Of a stretch of 10,545 nucleotides of DNA, positions 1 to 6,754 are shown in pieces. The DNA is from an uncultured Clostridia bacterium (lineage in GTDB: Bacteria; Bacillota; Clostridia; Christensenellales; Borkfalkiaceae). The notes under the pieces are model-generated. The model ran no database searches. It worked only from the letters and a program-made list of their open reading frames with translations, and was not told where the DNA came from. Both the position numbers and the translations under genes were made by a program. How positions within the stretch are numbered: the first letter of the stretch is position 1; each line of letters starts with the position of its first letter. The stretch lies in assembly GCA_900548845.1 (NCBI GenBank), contig URMI01000016.1, positions 1 to 10,545 on the forward strand, given 5' to 3'.

Positions 1-80
1 GCTGTTGCCGCGGCGGGCGCGATTACTCCTTCCGTCACGGCTTCGCCGTGCCACCTCCCTCAACGAGGGAGGCAAGGGGG
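1..80. repeat. Double-hairpin intergenic repeat downstream of rarA
   Basis: No gene is seen here. Two perfect hairpins stand side by side: cacggc-ttc-gccgtg at 36-50 and cctccct-caacg-agggagg at 54-72. The rarA stop codon lies immediately to the right, so on the minus strand this is the 3' flank of rarA. No T tract follows either stem on the minus strand, so it is not a classical intrinsic terminator, although the stems could protect the transcript end. From memory, paired hairpins with a similar wording (a CCTCCCT stem next to a CACGGC stem) occur many times in Clostridia genomes. The window holds only this copy, so its repeat status is inference. The left part may belong to an upstream feature outside the window. 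Confidence 0.5.
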
Positions 81-81
81 G

Positions 82-1413
82 TCACTTTTTCGGGGCGTGG
101 GCTTTTTTCCATGCCCTGATCTCTTCGAGACGCTCCTTGAACGCCGCTTCCCGTCCTTCCTCGGTGGGGCGGTAGTACGTCTTGCCCGCAAGGGAATCGG
201 GCAGGCACTGCATCGAGGAGAGTTTTTCTTCGGTGTCGTGCGCGTAGATATAGCCCTTGCCGTAGTCGAGCTCCTTCATGAGCCTGGTGGGCGCGTTGCG
301 GATGACGAGGGGCACGGGCTCTGCGAGCATCGTCAAAGCGTCCTTTTTTGCCGCCTCATACGCCATGTAGAGGGCGTTGGACTTGGGCGCGAGCGACATG
401 TAGACGACGGCCTCCGTGAGGTGTACGGAGCATTCGGGCATGCCGATGAGCCTGCACGCTTCGAACGCGGCGACGGAGAGGCGCAGCGCCTGCGGGTCGG
501 CAAGACCCACGTCCTCCGAGGCGAACCTCGTCACGCGGCGGGCGATGTAGATGGGGTCTTCGCCCGCTTCGAGCATGCGCGCCAGCCAATAGACGGCGGC
601 GTCGGGGTCGGAATTGCGCATGGACTTGTGCAGTGCCGAAATGAGGTTGTAGTGCTCCTCGCCCGTCTTGTCGTAGAGAAGGGACTTGCGCGAGGTGCAC
701 TGTTCGATGGTCTCGTCCGTCACGGTGACGGCGCCCTTGTCGTCGACGTCGCCGTTGAGGACCGCCATCTCGAGCGTGGAGAGGGCGCTTCGCGCATCCC
801 CGTTCGCAAAGGCGGCGATCAGCCCGAGCGCGCTCTCTCCGATCGTTATCTTTTGCCCGCCGAAGCCGCGCTCGTCGGATAAGGCGTGTTTGAGAAGGGT
901 CACGAGGTCTTCCTGCTTCAATGCCTGCAAGACGAACACTTTGCAGCGCGAAAGGAGCGCCCCGTTGACCTCGAAGGAGGGGTTTTCCGTCGTTGCGCCG
1001 ATGAGGATGATGCTGCCCTTCTCGACATAGGGCAGAAAGGCGTCCTGCTGCGCCTTGTTGAAGCGGTGGATCTCATCCACGAAGAGGATGGTCTTTTCGC
1101 CGAATCTCCGCGCGTTCTCTGCCTCGTTCATCACCTGTTTTATTTCTTTGATGCCGCTCGTCACGGCGGAAAAGTCGATGAACTTCGCCTTCGTCCTCCG
1201 CGCGATGATGCGGGCGAGCGTCGTTTTCCCCACGCCCGGCGGCCCCCAGAAGATCATGGAGCCCACCTGGTCGTTTTCGATGATGCGGCGCAGCACCTTC
1301 CCCTTGCCGAGAAGATGTTCCTGCCCGAAGAATTCATCGAGATCGCGCGGGCGCAGGCGGGCGGCGAGCGGTTCGGATGCGGGCTGTTCGAAGATGGTCG
1401 GCTGATAGGTCAT
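82..1413 (-). CDS. rarA: Replication-associated recombination protein A (RarA/MgsA, AAA+ ATPase)
   Basis: A clamp-loader-like AAA+ ATPase that acts at stalled replication forks. The family is known to form tetramers and to interact with single-stranded DNA-binding protein. The 443-residue product is close to the E. coli protein (447). Visible motifs are Walker A GPPGVGKT (residues 57-64), Walker B LFVDEIHRF (110-118), sensor-1 type TTENP (141-145), and SRC with the likely arginine finger at R156. The C-terminal helical tetramerisation region is present and ends in a lysine-rich tail. The frame stays open upstream to 1572, but the ATG at 1411-1413 is preferred: the family begins near MTYQPTIFEQ, and GGGGAG stands about 8 nt before it. 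The extra 53 codons lie in a MITE-like element and encode basic, low-quality sequence. A promoter is seen at 1711-1739 on the far side of that element, so the leader is now about 290 nt. Confidence 0.96.
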   Translation of the reverse strand: MTYQPTIFEQPASEPLAARLRPRDLDEFFGQEHLLGKGKVLRRIIENDQVGSMIFWGPPGVGKTTLARIIARRTKAKFIDFSAVTSGIKEIKQVMNEAENARRFGEKTILFVDEIHRFNKAQQDAFLPYVEKGSIILIGATTENPSFEVNGALLSRCKVFVLQALKQEDLVTLLKHALSDERGFGGQKITIGESALGLIAAFANGDARSALSTLEMAVLNGDVDDKGAVTVTDETIEQCTSRKSLLYDKTGEEHYNLISALHKSMRNSDPDAAVYWLARMLEAGEDPIYIARRVTRFASEDVGLADPQALRLSVAAFEACRLIGMPECSVHLTEAVVYMSLAPKSNALYMAYEAAKKDALTMLAEPVPLVIRNAPTRLMKELDYGKGYIYAHDTEEKLSSMQCLPDSLAGKTYYRPTEEGREAAFKERLEEIRAWKKAHAPKK

Positions 1414-1428
1414 AGTTGTTCTCCCCGA

Positions 1429-1706
1429 TACTGTAAGGGAGCGATAGGAACCACGCTTTTTGCGGCATCTTTTGCGCGTCTTGCCGTTCATCGTCTTTGC
1501 AATACGCGGGTATTGCTGCATCCTCTTCACGGCAATCCATCCCAAAATCTTGCCGCAAAAAGTGCGAAGCAATCAAAAGCGGCAAGACGGGCGCTAAGGC
1601 GCGGCGAAGCCCGCAGGCCGTGCCGAGCGCACGGTCAAGGGCTTCAACAAAGCATGAGCGCCCCGGTTTCCGCTTTTGATCGGGTTCGTATTACTCCCTT
1701 ACAGTA
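1429..1706. mobile_element. MITE-like element with TA-flanked terminal inverted repeats, in the rarA leader
   Basis: The ends 1428-1451 and 1684-1707 are inverted repeats matching at 21 of 24 positions. The outer 14 bp (ATACTGTAAGGGAG) match perfectly. If the outer TA (1429-1430 and 1705-1706) is the duplicated target, the element proper is 1431-1704, 274 bp. TA duplication and short size without a transposase are typical of MITEs mobilised by IS630/Tc1-mariner-type enzymes. Inside are two independent nested inverted repeat arms, 1456-1562 and 1572-1680. No credible gene lies inside; the short open frames have no ribosome binding site and no recognisable protein. The element sits exactly between the rarA promoter and the rarA ribosome binding site, so it is probably transcribed as leader RNA. 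A structured regulatory RNA is the alternative reading. Only one copy is in the window, so mobility is inferred from the ends. Confidence 0.6.
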
Positions 1707-1710
1707 TAGT

Positions 1711-1739
1711 AGTTTAGCGCGAAAACGGGCGCTTGTCAA
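1711..1739 (-). promoter_or_regulatory. Sigma-A type promoter for rarA
   Basis: On the minus strand a perfect -35 TTGACA (1734-1739) is followed after 17 bp by TAAACT (1711-1716, 4 of 6 consensus positions). It points at rarA. The predicted start falls at the edge of the MITE-like element. Removing the element and one TA would leave a leader of about 21 nt between -10 and ATG with GGGGAG in place, which looks like a normal ancestral arrangement. Confidence 0.6.
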
Positions 1740-1755
1740 GAGGGAAAAGAGCGCG

Positions 1756-1783
1756 AAAAAACGGTCTCCCGAAAAGGAGACCG
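1756..1783 (-). terminator. Intrinsic terminator of rpmB
   Basis: An 8-bp perfect stem (1762-1769 with 1776-1783, loop of 6) is followed on the minus strand by six T (1756-1761). It lies 30 bases past the rpmB stop codon. It should end the rpmB transcript before the rarA promoter region. Confidence 0.9.
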
Positions 1784-1812
1784 CATTTCTCGGTTGGCTG
1801 CAACGGATGAGC

Positions 1813-2001
1813 TTAAACGCGCTCGATCTTGTTGCTCTTGAGGCATCTTGCGCAGACGTAGTCGTTGACGACCTTGCCGTCCTTGACGTAGGAAACCTTC
1901 TGCACGTTTGCCTGGAACGTCCTGCGGGTCTTGCGGTTGGAGTGGCTGACGTTGTTGCCCGACGCCTGGCCCTTTCCGCACACACTGCATACTCTCGACA
2001 T
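1813..2001 (-). CDS. rpmB: 50S ribosomal protein L28 (bL28), zinc-binding type
   Basis: A ribosomal large-subunit protein of 62 residues, the normal length for the family. It begins [11 protein letters not shown] and contains the typical [11 protein letters not shown] segment (residues 21-31). Two CxxC pairs, C5/C8 and C54/C57 (CARC), form the zinc site found in the C-plus form of L28; genomes with this form may also carry zinc-independent paralogues. The start at 1999-2001 is set by a strong GGAGG (2010-2014) 8 nt upstream and by family alignment; the frame remains open further up but without homology. It stands alone with its own promoter (2075-2103) and terminator (1756-1783). It is divergent from the asp23 gene, as in B. 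subtilis, where rpmB faces yloU. Confidence 0.97.
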   Translation of the reverse strand: MSRVCSVCGKGQASGNNVSHSNRKTRRTFQANVQKVSYVKDGKVVNDYVCARCLKSNKIERV

Positions 2002-2074
2002 GATCTCCACCTCCGATGGGTCTATTCCACGAATTTTGCACGCGGAAAGCCTCCGCGCGGTCATCAATGGCAAT

Positions 2075-2103
2075 ATGATAGCATTTCCTCGCAAAAAAAG
2101 CAA
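2075..2103 (-). promoter_or_regulatory. Candidate sigma-A promoter for rpmB
   Basis: On the minus strand TTGCTT (2098-2103) and TATCAT (2075-2080, 5 of 6 to TATAAT) are separated by exactly 17 bp. The expected transcript starts near 2068, giving a leader of about 65 nt before the rpmB ATG. The A/T-rich stretch 2091-2160 between the two divergent promoters may serve as an upstream element. Confidence 0.55.
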
Positions 2104-2165
2104 TAAAAAAGGGGGAGAAAAGGGCAAAAATTTTGGGGAAAGAGGGAAAAATTTTTCAATAACGC

Positions 2166-2194
2166 TTGCAAAAATCGCTTTTATGGGTTAGAAT
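2166..2194 (+). promoter_or_regulatory. Sigma-A promoter for the asp23-fakA unit
   Basis: TTGCAA (2166-2171), a spacer of 17 bp, then TAGAAT (2189-2194, 5 of 6). A long A/T-rich tract (about 2127-2161) lies just upstream, as for a strong promoter. The start is expected near 2201, leaving a leader of about 20 nt with AGGAG at 2210-2214 before the ATG at 2221. Confidence 0.7.
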
Positions 2195-2220
2195 ATTACT
2201 GATAAGTTTAGGAGAGCATT

Positions 2221-2571
2221 ATGTCTGTATCAACGAGCAATGCCTATGGTAAGATTTCCATTTCCGACCTTGCGATCGCAAAGGTCGCCTCTCGCGCGGC
2301 CATCGAAAGCTACGGGATCGTGGATACCGTTGCGCACCGTTTTACCGATACGCTCGCCGAACTGCTCGGGAAGGACGCGGGGGGAAAGGGCGTCCGTATT
2401 GCGACGTCCGGCAACCGCATCTTCATCGACGTATATGTGCTCATCAAGTACGGCGTCTCGATCGAGGCTGTCGCGGAATCTCTGAAGGAAGCCATCAAGT
2501 ACAAGGTGGAAAAATTCACGGGGATGATCGTCGACACGGTGAACGTCAACGTCATGGGCCTGAAAATTTAG
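2221..2571 (+). CDS. Asp23/Gls24 family envelope stress protein (YloU-like)
   Basis: A small protein of 116 residues, normal for the Asp23/Gls24 (DUF322) family. The fold begins around YGKISISDLAIAKVASRAA (residues 9-27) and continues with the family pattern of beta strands such as GVRIATSGNRIFIDVYVLIKYG (57-78) and a final strand VDTVNVNVMGLKI (104-116). Members gather at the cell membrane in some Gram-positives and are linked to cell-envelope homeostasis; the biochemical role is not established. The protein has no signal peptide or membrane segment. The start is supported by AGGAG at 2210-2214 and by a promoter just upstream. The downstream neighbour is a FakA-type kinase, the same pairing as yloU-yloV in B. 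subtilis. Confidence 0.93.
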   Translation: MSVSTSNAYGKISISDLAIAKVASRAAIESYGIVDTVAHRFTDTLAELLGKDAGGKGVRIATSGNRIFIDVYVLIKYGVSIEAVAESLKEAIKYKVEKFTGMIVDTVNVNVMGLKI

Positions 2572-2710
2572 CCTTTTTTGCCGCTTCGGCGGCAGTCTGC
2601 GCAGCGAGCGATCTCTGCGCGGTTTGTGCTTTGCACCATTTCTTGCCGAGGGGCGCAAGTGACGCCCGCGTTCGGCGCTCATTCCATAGCGGTAGTGTAA
2701 GGAGCATTTC
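2572..2710 (+). other. Structured spacer between asp23 and fakA
   Basis: A gap of 139 nt with four small hairpins in a row: tgccgc-ttcg-gcggca (2579-2594, a C(UUCG)G tetraloop), gcgcag/ctgcgc (2599-2604 with 2615-2620), gtgc-ttt-gcac (2626-2636), and gggcg/cgccc (2651-2655 with 2663-2667). None is followed by a T tract, so none is a standard terminator. I see no clear second promoter. The fakA ribosome binding site AAGGAG (2699-2704) closes the region. It may act in RNA processing or translation control, or be an intergenic repeat. Confidence 0.4.
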
Positions 2711-4357
2711 ATGCAAAAAACGATCAACTGTGCGACGTTCCGAAAGATGGTTTTGGTCGGCGCAAAAATGTTGGAGAACAACCGGGCGAAGGTAGACGCG
2801 CTCAACGTCTTCCCCGTGCCCGACGGCGATACGGGTACGAATATGTCCCTCACCATGCAGTCGGCGGTCAAGGAGCTTTCCACGACCTCTTCCAATACCT
2901 TTATGGAAGTGTGTGACTGCGTTTCGAAGGGGGCGCTGCGCGGCGCGCGCGGCAACTCGGGCGTCATCCTTTCGCAGATCTTCCGCGGCATCTGCTCGGT
3001 GCTCCGCGTCAGCAAGCCCGAAGTGGATACCCGCACTTTTGCCAAGGCGATGGAACAGGGCACCAAAGTTGCCTATAACGCCGTCTCCATCCCCAAGGAA
3101 GGCACCATCCTTACCGTCGTGCGCCTCATGAGCGAGTTCGCCGTCAAAGTGGCGGGCAAGTATAAAGATTTCGAAACATTCATTCCCGCGGTCATCGCGG
3201 AGGGCGACAGGGCGCTTGCCACCACCCCGGAGCTTCTCCCCGTCCTCAAAAAGGCGGGCGTCGTCGACTCGGGCGGCGTGGGCCTCATGACCATCATGCG
3301 CGGCTTCCAGGCAGCCATCATGGGCGAAGAGATCGCGTCCGAAGTGCAGACGGAGGCCGTCCAGCAGCAGACCGAGGCGGACTTCGGCGACAATTCCGAT
3401 ATCATCAGCATGGACCTCGGCGACATCCAGTTCGCCTACTGCACGGAATTCTTCGTCATCAATTTGAAAAAGAGCACCACGCTTGCCGATATCGATAAGC
3501 TCAGGGAAAACCTGATGAACATCGGCGACAGCGTCATCTGCATCGGCGATCTCGAAATGATCAAGGTGCATGTGCATACCAACAGCCCCGGCGTCGCTCT
3601 CACCTACGCGCTGGAGCTGGGCGAGCTCGATAGGCCCAAGATCGAGAACATGCTCGAACAGAACCGCGCCCTGAAAGCCAAGATCGAGGCGGAAAAGAAG
3701 GACCAGGGCATGCTCGCCATCTGCGCGGGCGAGGGCATCCGCGACATCTTCAAGGATCTCTTCGTCGACCGCGTCATCGAAGGCGGGCAGACGATGAACC
3801 CCTCCGCTTCCGACATCGCGACGGCGGTGCAGAAGATCAATGCGGAGAACGTGTTCGTCTTCCCCAACAACAAGAACATCATCCTGGCGGCGGAGCAGGC
3901 GAAGGCGCTCGTCGATAACCGCACCATCCACGTCATCCCCACCAAGAACGTGCCGCAGGGCTTTGCGGCGGCGCTCTCGTTCAGCCCCGAGGCGAGCCTT
4001 GAGGAGAACAAGACCAACATGATCCACGCGCTCGACAACGTGAAGGCAGGTCAGGTGACGCACGCCGTGAGGACGACCAACGTCAACGGCTTCTCCATCA
4101 CGGAGGGCGACATCATCGGCCTTGACGACAAGAAGATCCTCGCCAAGAGCGATTCCATCGACGAGACGGTGCTCTCGCTCCTCGAAAAGCTCAAAGAGGA
4201 TCAGCACGAGGTCATCGCCCTCTACTACGGCGAGGGCGTGACGGAAGAGGACGCCAAGGCGCTTTCCGAGAAGGTGCAGGAGGCGTTCCCCGACTGCGAC
4301 GTCGATTATCACTTCGGCGGCCAGCCCGTGTATTACTACCTCCTTTCCCTGGAGTGA
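2711..4357 (+). CDS. fakA: Fatty acid kinase catalytic subunit FakA (DAK2 domain, YloV-like)
   Basis: The ATP-using subunit of fatty acid kinase, which phosphorylates fatty acids bound to a FakB partner; the acyl phosphate feeds PlsX/PlsY in phospholipid synthesis. The length of 548 residues matches the family. The N-terminal DAK2 nucleotide-binding domain (about 1-205) shows NVFPVPDGDTGTNM (32-45, the Mg/ATP aspartates), RGNSGVILSQIFRG (80-93) and DSGGVGL (186-192). The middle domain carries YCTEFF (C244) and KVHVHT (H287, H289), which match the zinc ligands I recall from the Staphylococcus aureus enzyme. The C-terminal EDD-like part has FPNNKN (384-389). ATG 2711 is set by AAGGAG at 2699-2704. 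No fakB gene is in the window. Some older annotations call such proteins dihydroxyacetone kinase, but the full architecture fits FakA. Confidence 0.93.
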   Translation: MQKTINCATFRKMVLVGAKMLENNRAKVDALNVFPVPDGDTGTNMSLTMQSAVKELSTTSSNTFMEVCDCVSKGALRGARGNSGVILSQIFRGICSVLRVSKPEVDTRTFAKAMEQGTKVAYNAVSIPKEGTILTVVRLMSEFAVKVAGKYKDFETFIPAVIAEGDRALATTPELLPVLKKAGVVDSGGVGLMTIMRGFQAAIMGEEIASEVQTEAVQQQTEADFGDNSDIISMDLGDIQFAYCTEFFVINLKKSTTLADIDKLRENLMNIGDSVICIGDLEMIKVHVHTNSPGVALTYALELGELDRPKIENMLEQNRALKAKIEAEKKDQGMLAICAGEGIRDIFKDLFVDRVIEGGQTMNPSASDIATAVQKINAENVFVFPNNKNIILAAEQAKALVDNRTIHVIPTKNVPQGFAAALSFSPEASLEENKTNMIHALDNVKAGQVTHAVRTTNVNGFSITEGDIIGLDDKKILAKSDSIDETVLSLLEKLKEDQHEVIALYYGEGVTEEDAKALSEKVQEAFPDCDVDYHFGGQPVYYYLLSLE

Positions 4358-4411
4358 GAAGCGCGGGAAAAAAGATTTTTTGATAAAATAGTTTTTGAAC
4401 TCAGGAAATTT

Positions 4412-4441
4412 CCCCGCGGCGAACAGCATGCCGCGGGGTTT
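4412..4441 (+). terminator. Hairpin between fakA and recG, possible weak terminator or attenuator
   Basis: A perfect 9-bp GC stem (ccccgcggc 4412-4420 with gccgcgggg 4430-4438, loop of 9) is followed only by TTTGTGTAT. The stem is strong and the T tract poor, so termination may be partial and let some reading into recG. The gap 4358-4536 otherwise holds an A/T-rich patch (4369-4399) without a well-spaced promoter and the recG ribosome binding site. Confidence 0.4.
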
Positions 4442-4536
4442 GTGTATCGGCGGGAAGCGCGGTTCGGACGGCCACAGGATGAGCCGCTCGGAAGGCCTTT
4501 GGAAGGGGCGCCCGCGGCACAAAGAAGGAGGCGGAA

Positions 4537-6540
4537 ATGGAGCTCACCCAAGTGAAGGGGATCGCGGAAAAGCGCGCGAAGGAACTCAATAAGCTCGGCG
4601 TCTTTACGGCGGAAGATCTCGTCCGCTATTATCCGCGCACCTATCTCGATATGACGAGCCGCGTCTCGGTGCGCGAGGTCCTGAACAACGATACGGCGCT
4701 CATCGCGGCGCGCATCACCTATATCGAGCCCATGCGCTATACGGGGCGGGTCAAGTTTCTTCGGGCGCACCTGGAGCAGGACGGCGACATGTTTACCGCC
4801 GTTTGGTTCAACATGCCCTATCTTGCGAAGACGCTCAAAGAGGGGGAATACCTCTTTTACGGGCGGGTGCAGAACAAATACGGGCAGGTCTCGCTCGTCA
4901 ATCCGACGTTCGAGCCGATGGCGGTGAATGCGCGGCTCAAGGGGCTCGTGCCCGTCTATCCGCTGAGGGCGTCCCTCACGCAGCGGGCGGTGCGCACGGC
5001 GGTGCAGTCGGCGCTCAAAGCCGTCTCGCCGCCCTCCGTCATCCCGCAGGAGCTCGTCGCAAAGTACAGCCTTGCCTCCCTTGCGTGGGCGTACCGTACC
5101 ATCCACGCGCCCATGAGCGAGGAGGAGCGGGCGCTCGCTTCCGAACGCATCGCGCTCGAGGAATATTTCACGCTCGTTTCGGCGTTCAAGCTCATCAAGG
5201 GGGATAAGGGTGAGGCGCGCTCGGTGCGCTATTCGGTGACGGAGCGGGATGTTGCTCAGTTCATGCGCCGCTTTTCTTTTGAATTTACAAAAGGTCAGAA
5301 AGAAGCGGTGCGCGCCGTCTATGAGGATGTGAAGGGCCCTTCCCGCATGAACAGGCTGTTGCAGGGCGACGTCGGGAGCGGGAAGACGGCGGTGGCGCTC
5401 ACGGGCATTTTTATGGCCGTCAGGAGCGGGCATCAGGCGGTGTATCTCTCGCCGACCGAAGTGCTTGCGGCGCAGAATCATCTGCTCCTTCAGAAGATGT
5501 TCCCCGAATACCGCGTGGGGTATCTTTCGGGGGCGAGCACGGCGCAGGAGAAGAAGGAGGTCAAGGCGGCGCTGAAAGCGGGGGAGATCGATATCCTCTG
5601 CGGGACGCACGCCGTGCTGCAGGGCGACGTGCATTTTTCCGATCTTGCCTTCTGCGTGTGCGACGAGCAGCACCGCTTCGGCGTGGCGCAGCGCAACGCC
5701 CTCAGCGAAAAGGGGGTGAGCCCCGATGTGCTTGTCATGTCGGCAACGCCCATCCCGCGCACCCTTTCGCTCATCTTTTACGGCGACCTCGACATTACGA
5801 CCATCCCCGATAAGCCCAAGGAACGGCAGGAGATCGCGACTGCCGTCGTTCCGCTCCGCAAATACGACGATATGCTCGGCTATGTGCGGCAGGAAGTGAA
5901 GTGGGGGCGGCAGGCGTACTTTGTGTGCGCGAAGATCGAGGATGACGAGGGGCAGGTGACGTCGGTTACCGAACTTTACGAAGAGCTGCGTGCGCGGCTG
6001 CCCGATGTGCGGTTTGCGCTCCTCCACGGAAAGATGAAGGATAAGGACAAGACGGCGGTGATGGAGGCGTTCAAGCGCGGGGAATACGACTGCCTCGTCT
6101 CGACGACGGTCATCGAGGTGGGCGTCGATGTGCCCAATGCGACCATCATGGCGATCATGAACGCCGAGCGGTTCGGGCTATCGCAGCTGCATCAGCTGCG
6201 CGGCCGCGTGGGGCGGGGGAGCGACAAGAGCTGGTGCTTTTTGCTCGTGGGCTCGGAGAGCGAGACTGCCGTCGAACGCCTGCGCATCCTGAAGGGGACT
6301 TCAGACGGGTTCAAGCTCGCCGAAAAGGACTTGGAGCTTCGCGGCAGCGGCGATTTCTTCGGAACGCGCCAGAGCGGAAAATTTTTGAGCGAGATCAAAC
6401 ACTTAAAGTATTCCTCAAGCGTCATCTTTCTTGCGAAGAAGCTTTCGGATGAAGCGTTCGAGCGGCATCTCAACTATGAAGGCATCAAAAGGGCTGCGAT
6501 GGAGAAATATGAGAGCCTGAAGGACGTCGTCCTTAACTGA
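4537..6540 (+). CDS. recG: ATP-dependent DNA helicase RecG
   Basis: A double-strand DNA translocase that remodels stalled replication forks and branch-migrates Holliday junctions. The 667 residues compare with about 680-690 in well-known homologues. The order is as expected: an N-terminal helix-hairpin-helix-like start (LTQVKGIAEKRAKELNKLG, 3-21), the OB-fold wedge (about 50-130), helicase domain 1 with GDVGSGKT (277-284), DEQHRFGV (376-383) and SATPIPRT (402-409), then domain 2 with TTVIEVGVDVPNAT (523-536) and QLRGRVGR (553-560). The C-terminal TRG region includes GSGDFFGTRQSG (603-614). ATG 4537 follows AAGGAGG (4525-4531) at 5 nt. It lies 179 nt after fakA in the same direction; the fakA-recG neighbourhood is common in Bacillota. 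A strong terminator follows. Confidence 0.97.
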   Translation: MELTQVKGIAEKRAKELNKLGVFTAEDLVRYYPRTYLDMTSRVSVREVLNNDTALIAARITYIEPMRYTGRVKFLRAHLEQDGDMFTAVWFNMPYLAKTLKEGEYLFYGRVQNKYGQVSLVNPTFEPMAVNARLKGLVPVYPLRASLTQRAVRTAVQSALKAVSPPSVIPQELVAKYSLASLAWAYRTIHAPMSEEERALASERIALEEYFTLVSAFKLIKGDKGEARSVRYSVTERDVAQFMRRFSFEFTKGQKEAVRAVYEDVKGPSRMNRLLQGDVGSGKTAVALTGIFMAVRSGHQAVYLSPTEVLAAQNHLLLQKMFPEYRVGYLSGASTAQEKKEVKAALKAGEIDILCGTHAVLQGDVHFSDLAFCVCDEQHRFGVAQRNALSEKGVSPDVLVMSATPIPRTLSLIFYGDLDITTIPDKPKERQEIATAVVPLRKYDDMLGYVRQEVKWGRQAYFVCAKIEDDEGQVTSVTELYEELRARLPDVRFALLHGKMKDKDKTAVMEAFKRGEYDCLVSTTVIEVGVDVPNATIMAIMNAERFGLSQLHQLRGRVGRGSDKSWCFLLVGSESETAVERLRILKGTSDGFKLAEKDLELRGSGDFFGTRQSGKFLSEIKHLKYSSSVIFLAKKLSDEAFERHLNYEGIKRAAMEKYESLKDVVLN

Positions 6541-6555
6541 TGGGGGAGAAAGAAG

Positions 6556-6596
6556 AAAAACGTCGGTTTTCGTCGAAAAAAATCGGCGTTTTTTTT
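6556..6596 (+). terminator. Intrinsic terminator of recG
   Basis: An 11-bp stem (6560-6570 with 6579-6589, two G-U pairs, loop of 8) ends in eight T (6589-6596). The stem can extend by pairing A 6556-6559 with part of the T tract. It lies 15 bases past the recG stop. Confidence 0.9.
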
Positions 6597-6610
6597 GATG
6601 CGAAAGTGAG

Positions 6611-6696
6611 AATTTTGGCGTTTTGCATAGTACTATGCGTGACATAATCAATACTATGTCAGACATAATAATGCAGCATCTTGAAAATTTTGGCGT
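6611..6696. promoter_or_regulatory. Cluster of CATA/TATG dyads bounded by an 11-bp direct repeat
   Basis: Between two terminators lie a perfect 14-bp palindrome GCATAGTACTATGC (6625-6638), an inverted repeat TGACATA/TATGTCA (6640-6646 with 6655-6661), and an overlapping dyad TATGTC-A-GACATA (6655-6667). Five copies of a CATA-type half-site occur in about 45 bp. The stretch is bounded by the direct repeat AATTTTGGCGT at 6611-6621 and 6686-6696. It is much more A/T-rich than its surroundings. It looks like a protein-binding site array, but no adjacent gene starts here: recG ends on the left and the zinc-ribbon gene ends on the right. I do not recognise the motif. Confidence 0.4.
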
Positions 6697-6739
6697 AAAA
6701 AATCCCCGCCCGGGCTCGGGCAGGGTGTTTTTTGTTTTT
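6697..6739. terminator. Bidirectional terminator between recG and the zinc-ribbon gene
   Basis: A GC hairpin (ccc-c-gcccg 6704-6712 with cgggc-a-ggg 6717-6725, one C/A mismatch, loop ggct) has six A on the left (6697-6702) and TGTTTTTTGTTTTT on the right (6726-6739). It can therefore stop transcription from either side. For the minus-strand gene ending at 6755 it is the main terminator; for recG it is a backup. Confidence 0.8.
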
Positions 6740-6754
6740 CGAGAAGCTGCACTT

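Noticed and set aside
1414..1572. N-terminal extension of rarA to the upstream ATG at 1572
   Set aside because: The extra 53 codons lie in the MITE-like element and the ribosome binding site region, encode basic sequence unlike RarA, and ATG 1413 has a good ribosome binding site and matches the family start.
886..2106. 406-codon plus-strand frame opposite rarA and rpmB
   Set aside because: It is antisense to two well-identified genes and crosses the rpmB terminator; no domain is visible.
2552..6027. Very long minus-strand open frames (656 and 563 codons) opposite fakA and recG
   Set aside because: They are antisense shadows of GC-rich genes: rich in H, R, D and L with no recognisable domain, while the plus strand carries complete fakA and recG.
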